This document shows, piece by piece, positions 10,512 through 24,059 of a stretch of DNA of 64,000 nucleotides. Under the pieces are notes generated by a model that was given only the letters and a program-made list of their open reading frames with translations, was not told where the DNA came from and made no database searches. Where the stretch lies: assembly GCF_030272615.1 (NCBI RefSeq), contig NC_081410.1, positions 227,512,915 to 227,576,914 of the forward strand. The letters run 5' to 3'. The position numbers and the translations under genes were made by a program. The number at the start of each line of letters is the position of its first letter. Within the stretch, counting starts at the first letter, position 1. Source of the DNA: Cryptomeria japonica. Lineage: Eukaryota > Streptophyta > Pinopsida > Cupressales > Cupressaceae.

Positions 10512-11290
10512 AAAAATATCAATTTGTTGAAGAAGTAATAATAGACTATAATGTATAATATACTAGTTCAAAAATATGATCGCTCGCCTTTAGGCTTTAG
10601 GTAACTAGCAGTCGCCAATACAGTCAACAACAATGATTTTCCTTGGTCTGAAACTTTTCTATTGATCAGAATTCAGAGCCTAGAACCCACCAGATTGTGT
10701 TGAGATAGATCTGATCTTTGCATGTATTTATACCAATCCTTATATGGCGAATTCTGCGGGAATTTACTAGTATACAAATATTTGGCGAATCTCGTGTAAT
10801 TATAACACGACTTATGTAATTTTTGAGGTGATTATAGGTCGTCCAAATATGACTTATGTAATTTTTGAGGTGATTATAGGTCGTCCAAATATAACTTACG
10901 TAATTTTCGAGGCGATTATAGGTCATCCAAATAATAGGTGAATAGCGAATACAATATAGTTGGTGAAAGTTGGGGTGACTGGAGACACGCGTCAGCAAGA
11001 TGTCGGGCGAATTGGGTCCCCCCGGATAATAAATCTTCACATTCCTATAGGCGAATTAAGGTCATCTATTAAGGCAACCTCGGAGAGTGTAGGTGAAATA
11101 ATTAAATTTACCGTGTGTCCACCATATATTGTATTGGTGAAATCATCGCATAGAAACATTTAATTGCATAAAACATATGGCGATCGGGCCGTGACGTTGA
11201 CGGAAATTGATAATGTTCTAGCGACATGGCCACCCCCAGACGGTACAAAATATTCGCCACTTCCGACAGGGCTGACGTGAAAAATTTGCC
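10512..11290. other. Non-coding spacer with recurring GCGAAT-type words
   Basis: No convincing ORF. Contains the 42-bp tandem repeat (10809-10934) and scattered short words such as GGCGAAT, GGTGAAT and CGCCA. It may be the 5' flank and subterminal region of the hAT element, where short repeated words can bind transposase; that is inference. Confidence 0.35.
10809..10934. repeat. Three tandem copies of a 42-bp unit
   Basis: Units at 10809-10850, 10851-10892 and 10893-10934 begin GACTTATGTAATTTTTGAGG or a close variant. The first two are nearly identical and the third has several transitions. Because 42 is a multiple of three, a minus-strand ORF through it shows a 14-residue repeat, but this is not evidence of a gene. 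Confidence 0.85.
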
Positions 11291-11360
11291 ATTGGTGAAT
11301 ATTCGCCACTAAAGTAATCTCTGATGACAAGGTTGTCAGTTGTTCACAGTGAGGGTGAAT

Positions 11361-12791
11361 TGTTGGCATTTACATGAAGATTGCATTAATGATTTGTTAT
11401 GTTGTCATTGATGTCAATAAACCGGTAATGTTATTATTATAATGATGTTTTGTAACAAATAGGAAGAGTCGGTGAAGGTAACTTTAACTGGTAGGTAAGT
11501 TTGTGGAGTAAACCGGTATTGCTAAGTATTAAAGAGTTGAAATGGTAAACCATACCTGTTGTTTTGATAAACCCTAACCGATTAAGTTTAGTGAATTGGT
11601 TATATTGGTTTATGATCTGATGATGAGTAGTAATGATTATGACATGTATGCATATTCTATGAGGAGAATTTCAAAGAGTTTTTGGCATGTTGAGTTAATG
11701 TTTTAATCTTGGGAATGAGAAAGTATATTGCATGTAATGCAAAGTGCATGATGAGTTACTAAGTTCGATGAAGAGGTGATCAAGGAGTGGTCAAGACTTT
11801 CTTGAATGATGTGTAAAGATTGTTATGTAATCCAATAGTCATACTTGAACCGACTTGTTTGTAATCTCTATGAGAGAATTAGGTTTGTGTTGTGTTACCA
11901 ACCTAATTGATTTGTTTATAAGGTCAATGAGTTATTTTGTTTAGTGAGTTGGCAAAGTTGAATTGAGTGTGTGGTTTTTGAACTGGATGATGTATCTGCA
12001 GTTTGTGTAGAAGCAGATAAGAGCATGAAAAGGATTTGAACAAGTAAGTGAAGTTCTATTCTAATAGATCAGCAAACTCCTGTTGTTTTCTAACAATTAC
12101 AACAGTAAAATCCCCTAACTGGGTAATCTCTAACAAGCTTTGTTTAATTCAAATCCTCTAACAAGGTGATCCATTAGCTTGGATTCTAAATCCTTTACAA
12201 AGGTTACTCCTCACAAGGTATTGCTTCTAACAAGGCATTATAGTCAATCCCTTAATGGGGTGGTCCCTAGCAGGATCTGTTCTTAACAAGACTTTTTGTA
12301 AAAGTTTTAACAAACTTGGCTCCTAACAGGGCGAACATCAGAAGAGTTCAGATAGTTATCTTGTGAGTCTCATTTCACCATGGTTTTTCCCATTTGGGTT
12401 TCCACGTCAAAAATATTGTATCAACTGGTGAATATTTTTGTGGTTATGTTTCTATGGTTGAATTGCTTAACTACTTAATTCACTTTGATAAGTTATATTA
12501 GCCGGTAACAATCTGAAATAAGGTTTTAGTTATCTTAAGTAAAAGTATTTGGATGGTTGTGAGTTTCAAGTTGTTTACTCTTATCTGTTGTAACAGTCAA
12601 CCGATTTATCTTGACAATTTTATTCTGACAGAGATATTGCATTTATATTTCAATGGTTTAACTTGTCATTTTCAAAGTTTACTTTGAGAAGTTGTTTCTG
12701 AGTAAGGTAAAAGTTTATCAGTTTTTTTGTCTACTGATTCACCCCCCCTCTCAGTAGTTGATCGGATCCTTATTCTTTCATCATACCATCA
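11361..12791 (+). mobile_element. Solo LTR K (copia type) with target duplication TGAAT
   Basis: Begins TGTTGGCATTTAC and ends CATACCATCA. It is bounded by TGAAT at 11356-11360 and 12792-12796. Deleting it with one duplication restores the gypsy B reading frame across the junction, so the boundaries are sound. It contains features shared with the C1/C2 LTRs on the opposite strand: a C-run followed by TCTCAGTAG near 12745, and CCATGGTTTTTCCCATTTGG near 12380, a motif common in plant copia LTRs. No internal region remains, as expected after recombination between two LTRs. Confidence 0.8.
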
Positions 12792-15620
12792 TGAATGAAT
12801 TGGATGAGAGAGAGAATAGTGATGACCTATTTCATCATCATCCCATCCTCCAAGAGTTTTTAGATGCTTTCCCTAGTCAAATCCCAGGTATGTCGTCGAA
12901 GCATGACATTGTTTTTCGGATAGATTTGGTTCTAGGAGCAAGGCCTATATCTAAGGCTCCTGAACAAATGATTACTCAGGAGTTGAGTAAGTTGAGATTA
13001 CAGTTGGAGGAGTTGTTGGCTAAGGGATTCATTCACCCCAGTGTCTCTCCATGGGGTGTATCAGTGTTGTTTGTGAAGAAGAAGGATGAATCTCTTAGGT
13101 TTTTTATTGATTACAGACAACTTAATAAGGTGACGGTGAAGAACTGATATCACTTGCCAAGGATTGATTACTTGTTTGATCATATTAAGGATGAAAGGGT
13201 CTTTTCCAAGATAGACCTTAAGTCAGCGTATCATTATTTGAGGATTCATGAGGTGGATATTCATCGTACAACATTCCATACTTGATAGGGACATTATGAG
13301 TTTACACTAGTACATTTTGGTCTCACTAATGCTCTGTCAGTTTGTATGAGCTTGATGAAATGAGTTTTCAGGATGTATCTTGATAGGTTTGTACTTTTAT
13401 TCATGGATAATATTTTGGTGGTCTCGAGATCAGTGGAGGAACATGAGGAAGGTTTTGTAGTGTCTCCAAGAGAATTAGTTGTACACCAATATGGAAAAGT
13501 GCGAGTTATTCCAGACAGAGGTTATATATCTTGGTCATGTCATATTAGGAGAGGGTATCGTAGTGGATCCCTCTAAGATTCAAGCTATGGTGGAGTGGCC
13601 AGCACTCACTAACATGGGCGAGGTTCATAGTTTCATGGGTCTTGCGGGTTATTAATGTAGATTTGTTTAGGATTTCTTGAGGATCGCTCACCCTATCACT
13701 TCTCTTTAGAGGAAAGAGAAGAAGTTTATGTGGTCAGATTAGTGTGAGATGGCTTTTCATATCCTTAAGGAGCTTCTAACTAGTGCACCTATTCTAGCAG
13801 TGCCAGATCCTTTGAGTGATTTTGTGGTGTGGATAGATGCATCTTAAGATGGTCTTGGAGTAGTTTTGATGTAGGATGGTAGAGTGATAGCATATGAGTC
13901 ACCAAAGCTCAAAGATCATGAGTTAAATTACCCCTCACGATCTAGAGATAGCGGCATGGTACACACTCTGGTTTGATGGAGACATTTTTTTCTTGAGCAT
14001 TGGTTTGAGTTGCACAACAATCATCACAGTTTGTAGTATATTTTCATGCAGCCATACTTGACTACTAGGCAGTGACATTGGATGGAATTCTTGGCTAAGT
14101 ATGATTTTGAGGTGAGATACATTCAGGGAAAGAAGAATGTGGTAGAAGATGCTTTGAGTCATAGGAGACATAAGGTTGTAGTGATGACTCTTAGTTTATA
14201 TTTGAGGAGAACGATTGTAAGTGCCCTTCCTTCAAATGTTTGGCATCAGGAGGTCAGAGTAGAGATTGCATCAGGGAGAGATTTCAATGGTATATATGCA
14301 ATTTATTCGTTGCAGTCTGATAGTCTTCTTTGATATTTGGGATGTATATATGTTCCACCTTCAGATGGTCTTCGAGCATTGATCTTATCAGAGGCCCATT
14401 ATACACCTTGCTCTACACATCCAAGTGTCAAGAAGATGCACACAGATTTGTGATAGTTGTATCATTGGGAAGGTATGAGGAGAGATATAGTGGATTTCAT
14501 GTCTTGTTACATAGAGGTCCAGTGTGTGAAGGCGGAGCACTAGCATCCAACATGTTTGTTGTAGTCAGACCTAGTTCTAGAGTGGAAATGAGACATATCT
14601 ATGGATTTCCTATGTCTTCATGTCGACATGATGATATCATGGTCACCATTGATAGGTTGACTGAGGTGGCACACTTCTCTCTAATCAAATCTTCATACAC
14701 ATAAGCGATAGTGGCTCATGTTTTCATGGAGGATATAGTGAGATTGCATTGATTCCTTGATAAATTATATTGGATCATGATCCAGTGTTCATTTTAATAT
14801 TATGGACTTCCCTTTAGTGTGATTTAGGATCTCAATTGAACTTTAGTTCAACATATCATCCCAAGACAGGTGGTCAGACTGAGAGGGTTAATCAAGAGTT
14901 GGAGGATATGTTGCAGATGTGTGTCATGGATCAACAGTATAGATGGGAGGATTACATTCATTTAGTGGATTTGCCTATAATAATGGCTATCATAGTTTGA
15001 TTGGCATGTCCCCTTTTCAGAAATTGTATGGTTGATCATGTCGGACACCATTGAGTTGGGATCATTTGGAGGACAAAGTGCTTCTTGGTGCAGAGATGTT
15101 ACATGGCATGGAGCAGCAGTTGGCACATATTAGGGAGAATTTGGTAGTATCACAAGACAAGAATAAGAAATATGCAAATGCTCATCACGTGAACAGGAAA
15201 TTTTTGGTAGGAGACAAGGTGTTTTTGAGAGTGTGTCCATGAAAGAGTCCTATCCGCTACGAAAAAGGGTCTAAGTTGGCACCTCGATTTGTAAGACCAT
15301 TTGATATATTCGAGAGAATTGGTCATGTAGCGTATCGCCTTGCCTTGCCACTCAGCTTGTCCCATATCCATGATGTGTTTCATGTGTCTATTTTGAGGCC
15401 TTACCATCCTGATGTATCACTCGTTTTGGATTAAAATGCATTGCAGGTAGAGAACTAACAACTTTCTTTGGAGCCCATGTGCATTCTTTAGTGTTGAGGG
15501 CTAACCCTCAAGGGTCGGAACATAGAGCAAAAAGGGTCTAATGGGACCTGAGTGATGATCCTTTGGCAACATGGGAGGATGTTGCATGGATGAGAGATCG
15601 TTACCCGAGCTGGCTTCCAA

Positions 15621-15634
15621 GAGTGGGGGAAGGA
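15621..15634 (+). other. Element B polypurine tract
   Basis: AGAGTGGGGGAAGGA lies directly before the LTR start TGTAGTTTCC. It places the 3' LTR right after the integrase/chromodomain remnant on the plus strand. Confidence 0.75.
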
Positions 15635-18600
15635 TGTAGTTTCCCTCCTAGACTTGCATTTTGATTTATGCATCGATGGACATATTTAGACATGTGGTTG
15701 ATTTTTTGATGATTTCTTATGACTTGATTTCTATCTACGATGATATTTGTGATGCTAGATACTTTATGTGGACATATTCTATTTGATGACTTATGTAGAT
15801 GATTCATACATCTTAGACTATATTGATGATGGATCTATATTTGATGGCTTATATGTGTTCATTATTCATGATGGATCATATTGCTTATGGGATTTTGAGG
15901 ATATTTTGGTTACACTAACCCTATTATATGATCATGATGATTGATTTGATACAATAATGATTGTGTTTGACTTCTAGTGTATTCATGATTAGAGACAATG
16001 TCATACCACTCATTGCGAGAATGATATGACATTGTGATTCTCTATCACTTGCCTAATCATTTATGATGTATATGTGTTGTATATACATTGTATTGTGTTC
16101 AACGGTGGATGCAGGATTGTAGGTATTAGACATTGACTCCACCTGATCTCATAGGTCTGAGCGTGTCTTTATCCCAATGGCAAGTTGTTGGAGATGGCAT
16201 GTGTTTCCCTCCCATACTCTAGGCTTAAGTTGTTCACGTTGTCAGTTGTGTTGTGGTGCAAGTTGGTGGTTAGAGTCTTGTGTCGATGTTCGACCCTATG
16301 TCGGGTTGCTTGTTGTGAGTATGTGATTAATATTTAATTAATATTTGATTTATATAGTATTAATATTATAGTTTGATTATTTGATTATTATTTAGATGAT
16401 TATTTAATATTATTTCTATTAGCTTGATTAATGATTAATTGAGTTTGATTTATTTAATTATTGATTTATTGTTTATTGGCTATTTTTTATTTAATTCATT
16501 TACTTAATATGGTCAATGATTTAATATTTAATTGGATTTTATTTATGTTGGTTTTTATTAATTGGGGTTTCATTTATTATTAATTTGCTAGTGTTTATAA
16601 TATTATTTTTATTAAATATATATATTAACCTTTGTCATTATATGGCTATTGGATATATTATACAACATACCTACCTTTTACCTTATTGTCTGAGTTGTGA
16701 GAGGTAAGTAAATAATACTATTAAATATTACTTGCCTTGATATTGTGCATGGTAGGTATATTATATAGTTTTATAGAATTTTTTTATTGGTTGGCATTTT
16801 TCTATAGTTTTGAATTAATTGTCTATTTATTCAGCTTTATGTGAATGTTGTCTAGTTAGCCTCCAAAAATTTTTGCCTACATTTGCATATTTGATTTCAT
16901 TGGAGCTTGGATTGAAGATTTTTTGTTTGGATTTTTTGGATTGGATTTTCTCTGCTTCGAATTTTCTTGCCATCACTTTGTTCTTCCAGGTTGGAGCTTC
17001 ATATTTACTCTGCATATTGGCTTCCAGAAAAGCTTTGTATTCATTGTGTCTTCTCAAATATTTTTGGGGATTTGATATTCATATTTTTTTATTTGAATTG
17101 GGAAGAAATTTGTGGTGATTTCCTTGTAGAAGTGTTATGGGATAGATATATGCGACTATAATGTTGTATGTTTCTCTATGCTTGCTTGAACTATGTTTGA
17201 TGGGAACCATTTTTATCCTTATTTTAGTGTATTGAATCTTCATTGAATCCTATTTCACGTTTTGGAGTTCTATTATGAGTTATGGGCAAGCCTAAGTAAG
17301 TTTTTGTTAAAAAGGTGTTGGAAAATGGCATTGTTTTTTATTATGAGATATTATAGTTTTATTTTGAGAATTCCTTTGGCTTTATTTTTTCCATCCACAC
17401 CTTCTAATACTTTTATCTATTCATTTTGTGAGCCCATTAATAATTTGGGGCAGTTTTGTGAGTCTGTTTGAGTCATTTTTGCATTTTGGGTTCTATGCTC
17501 CACAAAACTGCTTGGATGCGCAAAAAAAATTCTTGGATGCACTATTCTTTCTCATGTATGCCCTAATCTACACTATGTATGTGTTGAACGGTCATACACC
17601 CATTTTGATAGTTTTGTCCATTTTCGTCACTTTTTGGGTTTCTGAGTGTCTTCTAGAGGCTCTGTGTGATTGTTTTGGATTCTCAAAGAAGTCATTTGAT
17701 GTTCTATTTATCATTTCACTATATATTTATGCTTTGGTAATATGGTTAGTGCCTTATCGTTGAGGGTATAGCTTATATGATATTTATCTCTAGCAAGAGG
17801 AAGAATGCCTTGCTATTGAGGAATGGTTATGAGAGCTCCAATGGCATGATTATGCCTCATTGTTGAGGATAAATATTGATTTTATATTTTTTTTTTCTCA
17901 TGTATTTTCCTTGGTCCATTGTTGTATTGATTTGGTGGAGGCTCTTGCTTTGCATATGGGTGTATGATTCATATTATGCTTCAATTTGTATCAGTGATGT
18001 TGTGAGTGTGTTTATGTCTTTGGATAGCCTTCATGATGTTGATGTGATGTTATTTTGGTTATGTTTCACTCTAAGGTATTTTTCCATGGTTAGGGGGAGC
18101 AGGCTCTTGCTTGTGTGGACCGGGCTCATGAGCAATAAACCACTAGGGTCCAAACCAGCCAAGGAACCACATGAAGGGTTTTCCTTTGTAATTGCAAGTG
18201 ATAACCTTAATAATTAATTAATGGGTTTGGGTAATTAGGAATTAACTTATTCAAGATAATGAAATTGGTTTATGGTGCTCCACCTCATAGCTCTTGAGTG
18301 TTGACTCAGGATGAGCTTGGGAAGACTGTTGGAGCGGTAAATCGATCTCCCTTATTTGGCTCCAAGGTGGAGATGGTTCCACATGTCTATCAGTGTGTGG
18401 CTTTGACCCTTCTATGTTGATGATAGTATGTGATGACACTCTTCCCTACATGTTTCCATGATCCTTATGCCTTTATTTTTTATTATGCCTCTAGGAGTTT
18501 ATTATTTTATGATTAGCCATGTGATGTGATTTGATTTATTGTTCTTGATTGTTATCATTGTGATGTCATGTTGAGTCCCTTAGTTGTTAGGTGTCAGCAT

Positions 18601-19651
18601 AGGTCTTGAGTGTGAGTTGAAACCCCATGTTGTCTCCTAGCATGGGGGGTGGTTCATAATTGGTTCCACATGTTAGGGTGTTTTTATGCCTTCTTCCCTT
18701 GGGAGGTTCTTTATTGGATGGTAGCATGCATGGTTATGGATTATATGATTCTTCATTATGAGGACAATTGTGTAGCTGAATCCTATGTATTTGAGATAGT
18801 GTATTGTATCATTATGACATTATAAATGTAAAGGAGACTATGTACTTGTACCATGTATTCTTGTGTAATAGGACATAATGATGTAGAGACTATGATCTTG
18901 CAATGGAATAAGATGATGTATTCATTGTATGGTTCATGTTGTATAATGTTTGTCATGTTAAGATGGAGATCCTAGGTTAAACTAATAAATTGAATGATTA
19001 AATTATGTGCATTCTTGTTGTATCATATGGTTCTTGAATTGGTCTTGTTGTATGAGATCCTAATTAGAAAGAAGATTAGTACTTGTTGTTATAATCTTGC
19101 ATATGTATGTGGATGGTAATCTTGATGAATTGTTAATGGTTATTCTTAGAGAAAATAATCTAGTTCTATTATAGGAGAATGATATATATAGATTCATGGT
19201 GTGATAGATGAATAGAGTAAGAAAAGGGAATTAGGAACACTTCGTTTGGTACGGTAAAATAAACTTAAAGGTTAATGAATCATGGTATAATATGCATATG
19301 TGGTTATTGATTTCATAGCTGATAGGAAAATCAATTGATTAGGAAATGATTGAACTATGTGCATATAGTATTTTAGATAAAAATGCATATATGTTTTAAG
19401 AGTTGTTTTAAGTAGTGACATTGGAATACCCTAGGGAAAGAATGTATGGATACATGTATATGGTTACAATGTTATTTCCGCTTGCATTATATGTTGTTGT
19501 GATCATGGTTATATTGATTCTTGTTATATTAATCTATGATTCAAAGTAATGATAGTTTACCATGTTGTATCAGTAGATGTTTAAAAAAAAATTAACTCTA
19601 TTTGTTGGTTAGTTTAGTTATTTTCTCTAGGGTATTTTGGTGGGCATTACA
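15635..19651 (+). repeat. Element B 3' LTR, about 4.0 kb
   Basis: Starts TGTAGTTTCC (degenerate TGTAGTGCCC) and ends TTGGTGGGCATTACA. It aligns in blocks with the LTR at 21264-31561, for example 15990-16260 with 21570-21830, 18090-18700 with 30240-30880, and the shared end at 19620-19651 and 31525-31561. Very long LTRs occur in some plant chromoviruses. ORFs of 60-113 codons inside it are T-rich and have no family signature. The copia D sequence resumes at 19652. Confidence 0.75.
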
Positions 19652-21263
19652 TCATGAATCATTCTTTTTCAAAGCTACGGTTTATTCTTCCATATAAATC
19701 TCCTAGGATTCTTCATCATTCATACCTAATGCCTATTTTAAAAATTTAGGCTCATTCATATTAGTATTAAAAAAAAATACATCTCCAATCATTAGGCAAA
19801 TACCTTTCAAGTGGTTGTCTATGTCATGTATATCTTTGAATAATTTGAGTTGGAGCTTCTTTCTCCTCTTTTGAATATCCAAAGCTAGATGAGATCTCCT
19901 TAACTTCTTGCCTATCTAGGGGCCTTAGTTCAAATCTTTTAGGTGTAGAAGGAAATTGAATCATGTCTTCTTGTTTAGTCTATTTTGGTTGCAATACAAT
20001 ATAAGCAGGCTTAGTTTTTCTAAAAATAAAACTTCTACTATGTAACCTTATGTGAAACAAGGTACCAAAGCTTGTATCCTTTCATACTATAATTATATCT
20101 GATGAAAACACATTCCATGGCCTTGTTCTCTAACTTTTTTCACTTCTTCTTTTGAACATGTGCATATGCCTTGCAACCAAACACTCTAATATGTCTCAAT
20201 AAGGGCTTATTACTTGACCATGCCTCCATAGAAATTTTATCAACAATAGCTAATGTAGGAGACTTGTTAATTAGGTAATAAGTAGTGGCAACAACTTCAG
20301 CCCAAATTTTTTGTTCTAGAATAGCACCACTCAACATATTTGTAGCCTTCTCCATTAGTGTCATGTTCATTCCTTTTGTAACTACATTCTGCTATGGAGA
20401 ATACAAAGTTGTCTTTTGTCAATTAATTCCACAGTATTTACATAATCTATCAAAATCATTACAGCAAAATTCATTTTCATTATCAATCCTCAATAATAAT
20501 ATTTTCTTTCAAGTTTGTAACTCAAAAATTACTTTAAATTCTTTAAATTGACTAAAAAATTTATATTTACTCTTTAAAAAATATACCCATATTCTTCTAC
20601 TATAATCATCAATAAATGAAATATAGTATGTGGATTTTACAATGGAAGGAACATCTATAGGACCAAACACATTAGAATGAATAAGATTTAGCACACCACA
20701 ATATTTATAAGAACTCGAGTAAAACTGAACATGGTTTTGTTTTCCATAAATACAATGCTCACATAAATAAAATTCAAGATTACAATCATTCAAACCTTCA
20801 ACAAGGTTTTTTTTTTTTTCAAGGCCTTTCTAGACCCTTTTCTCTAATGTGGCCAAGTCTCTAGTGTCATAACATAGTCTTATCAGCAAGTAAAAAACAC
20901 TCTTAGGTACCCAAAAACCATGACCATCTGCTGAAGGTGAAACCTTCACCTCTTCCAATGAAGTATTCACATATCTACTTTTCATAGAAGTACTATTACA
21001 CTCAATAGTGTATGCATCTAGGTTATACAGTGTGCCAAATTTGACCTCTTGCAATCACCATAGCACCACTGACCATTTTGCATCCTTCATTAGAAAAGAC
21101 CACTTGTGCATCTGCATCTATTAGTTTTCTCAAAGACAATAGATTTAAACCAGTCCAAGCGTATGAAACATACTACTAATCCTTTTTATTCTATCATCAA
21201 GAAAATTAATTCTAACTTTACCATGACCAACAATATGTAAATGAGAATAATCACACAAGTACA
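19652..21263 (-). pseudogene. Element D: Ty1/copia pol, downstream half (decayed)
   Basis: Reading leftward from 21263: the end of the protease region, then a GAG-pre-integrase-like stretch (21050-20830), an integrase part (20793-20140) with SGAILEQKIWAEVVATTYYL and HIRVFGCKAYAHV, and then the linker with IRYNYSMKGYKLW. The start of the RT domain is at 19760-19652, cut by the element B LTR. Stops and frameshifts are frequent. The order is typical of Ty1/copia (protease, integrase, RT). The remaining RT and RNase H should lie beyond element B, left of this window. The gag half is at 31567-32604. Confidence 0.85.
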
Positions 21264-22913
21264 TGTAGTGCCCTTCCTTGACGTGCTCTTTTATGATACT
21301 CTTGTCAGATACTTATGGATTTATTTATGTTTCTGATGCTTCTAGTTTGATGTTAGATATTTGATGTTGATAGTTGATATGTTATGTTTCTATGTGGATG
21401 ATGATATACTTAGGACTATTATGATATTGGGACATATATTTTGTTATTTATATGCTTGATATGGTTTATATTTATTTATGGTGATGTTGCGCCATGTGCT
21501 AACCCTACTTCATGCTTATATTGGATGTGATGATGTTACGTTTTTTCATGATTTTATTATTACTATGGACATGAAAGGGATGACGTTACACCACTCATTT
21601 ATGAGAAAGGTGTGTTGTCACGATTCTCTTTCACCTGTTTGATTACTTTATGTTATATATATGTGTATATGCCATGTATAGATGTTTGGTGTCATACAAG
21701 ATGTAGATACTAGGCATCAACTCCAACTGGTCTCGCAAGTCTAAGCATGTCTCTAATCCCAAAGGCAAGTTGATCAAAGATGACATAAGGTCTTATCAAA
21801 CTCTAGGCTTAGTTTGTGTCTTGTTAGTTCTAGTGTTTGGCTAGAGTCGTATTGTTAAGTGTTATGTGGTATTTTATCTAATTTATGTTGGGTTGAGTTA
21901 TAGAAGTGTGGTGAATAATTAAGTAATTAATTAATTATTAATTATAGTTTATTTGTGTAAAATTAATAAATAATGACGGTAGGTATGGATATATATGAAT
22001 ATATTTATTTATTGGGAGTTTATAATTAATTTATGATTATTTGATGGAATTATATTGGGTGAGCATTATGTTTAATTGTGTATTTATTTATTTATTGGTC
22101 TATTTATTTGTTTGTTTATTCATTTATTTGCATACCCCTTTTTATTATTTGTTATTGGAAGTTATGTTTGGTGGTTTTCATTTAATCTTTTTTTTCTCTC
22201 GATTTTGGAGAAGGGTAGTTATTATTATTATTATCTTTTAGGATTATTAGCATGATTATTATTTTTTGATTATGAAGATTATTATGATTGGTATGGCTAG
22301 AAAGAGGATATTACCATGAAGTTTTCTGAAAAGAGCTTTTGGATTTTAATCTTGGATTGGGAGATGATTTTCTACGTATGTTTTGGATGATTGGAGTTTC
22401 TTTTCGAATTAGCATTTTGTTGTGTGTGTATTGAAGAAGCTTTTTGGGTTGTGGTTCATTGCGACATTTTGAGATTTGCTATGCATCTTTCTTATTCAAA
22501 TATTATTGTCCATTCTGCATTATTCCATATCGGTGGTTCTAGATCCCATTTAATATATGCATAGTGTTTGAAAAAGAGAAAGAGGAATGTATGTTATGTG
22601 TTTTGTAAGATATCTTTTGTTATTCTGTAATTTTGTGCCTTATTTCTAATAGTTGAGTTTGTTAGAAATTTAGAGTTCTGGGTCCCATTTTTGTCGTTGT
22701 GATTGAAAATTAGTGTAATTGATCTTTGTTTTGAGATTGATAGCTTATGTATTTGGTTGTTAAACATTAATTTTTGTAGTTTCCCTTAGCCATATTTTGA
22801 TTTCGTGCATTTTCTGCAATAGTCGATAAACTTTTATTTGAGTTTGAGACGTGTTATGTCCTATGTTGCATCTACACTATACTATTTTTTGTATGCACTA
22901 CTGTAGATAATAG

Positions 22914-23799
22914 TTTTGGGATCCAAGAACACTGAGAGGGGGGGTGAATCAGTGTTTTGCTGGTAAGATAAGATTTTATGTTTTTATACCATACACACAT
23001 AAACCGGTAAATTAATAAGCATATAACTTGAAGCAAATAAACCATCCACGTGAATGAACACCATACCACAAAGAATTTATATGTGGAAAACCTCAAAGAG
23101 GAAAAACCATGGTGGGATTTGTGACTCGCAATATCAATTCAATGGCCATATGAAAGATATTACATAGAGAGGGGGCCTACACATGCAAGAAGGCACACTG
23201 CTCGTCACTAAAGAGTCTCACTGATTACAAGCTTCTGTTGAAGAAAAAAAATATTAACGAACTCACAAAATGCATCTCCTATGCCAAAAAGAGTTCCGGT
23301 TATGGCTCTTCTTTGTACCGGTTCATAAACCCTGGACACTTCTACTGGTATCTCCTTCCCTCCAAGAATGCCTTACAAAATATCTATAGATCATTGCATG
23401 ATACAACATTCGCATACAAAATGATCTTTGCATTCCACAATCCTATTCTGTTATAATCCACAATCTCATCCACATGTTCTATATTATCATCTCATAATGA
23501 CCTAACAAACTGACCTATATACCCTTTACAAACAATATGCCTTATGTTGGCTTACAATACAAAAAGATATACAATGTCGGCCTTATACAACAATTACAAA
23601 ATAATTTTCCAAATAAATCTTCCTTGATGTCGGCCTCCTTGAAGTGTTGGATGTCAGTGTCGATGCCGGTTGTAACCCTGCACACTCCAATGTCGATGTC
23701 TTCCAGTGAATGCCTTCCTAATGCTAGTATATGACTCCCATCTAATATTGTTGCCATCAATGACAACAAAATGAATGCAATGAGTGTCAATTGCCAACA
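22914..23799 (-). repeat. Element C1 3' LTR
   Basis: The plus strand starts TTTTGGGATCC (first G mutated from TGTTGGCATCC) and ends TTGCCAACA. It is close to 28768-29686 throughout, with small indels. Next to it on the inside is the polypurine tract. Confidence 0.85.
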
Positions 23800-23815
23800 A
23801 TCTCTCCCTTTGGCA
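23800..23815 (-). other. Element C1 polypurine tract
   Basis: The minus strand reads CCAAAGGGAGAGAT directly before the LTR terminus TGTTGGC. The C2 equivalent at 54259 reads CCAAATGGGGAGAT. Confidence 0.7.
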
Positions 23816-24059
23816 TTGATGGAAACACTCATGTGAAAAATAGATTCCTTGTCAGTCCAACTAAAAAATGATATATGATCCCCCTGAGCAATACACTCCT
23901 TTTGATATCCTTCCCATGTGTTCTTGTCTGATATTTTTCTGATATTTTTCACATATATACACTCCCCCTTTGGCATCAATGCCAAAGACCGGTGAAAGAA
24001 TTGAAATAATTTGGTTTAGAAAAGTATGAATAAATACTAATTATTTTATCGGAGCTTGA

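Larger units (their letters stand above)
11291..15634 (+). pseudogene. Element B: decayed Ty3/gypsy chromovirus pol, split by solo LTR K
   Basis: Decayed pol (protease end, RT, RNase H, integrase, chromodomain-like tail), read in several frames. Left of K the phrase QGCQLFTVRV joins in frame to NELDEREN right of K. RT starts in 12797-13147 ([34 protein letters not shown]) and goes on as [10 protein letters not shown] (about 13210) and LLFMDNILVVS (about 13400, normally Y/F-x-D-D). The RNase H end and linker are at 14082-14165 (EVRYIQGKKNVVEDALS). Integrase pieces run from 14380 to 15240, ending VGDKVFLRV. A chromodomain-like tail is near 15530-15660 (DDPLATWEDVAWMRDRYPSW). There are many stops and several frameshifts. 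The 5' half (5' LTR, gag) is not in the window; the hAT relic lies where it should be. Confidence 0.85.

Noticed and set aside
16819..18217. Row of plus-strand ORFs of 60-113 codons with hydrophobic, Phe/Leu-rich products
   Set aside because: They lie in the T-rich element B LTR, overlap one another and show no family motif; Phe/Leu richness follows from base composition.
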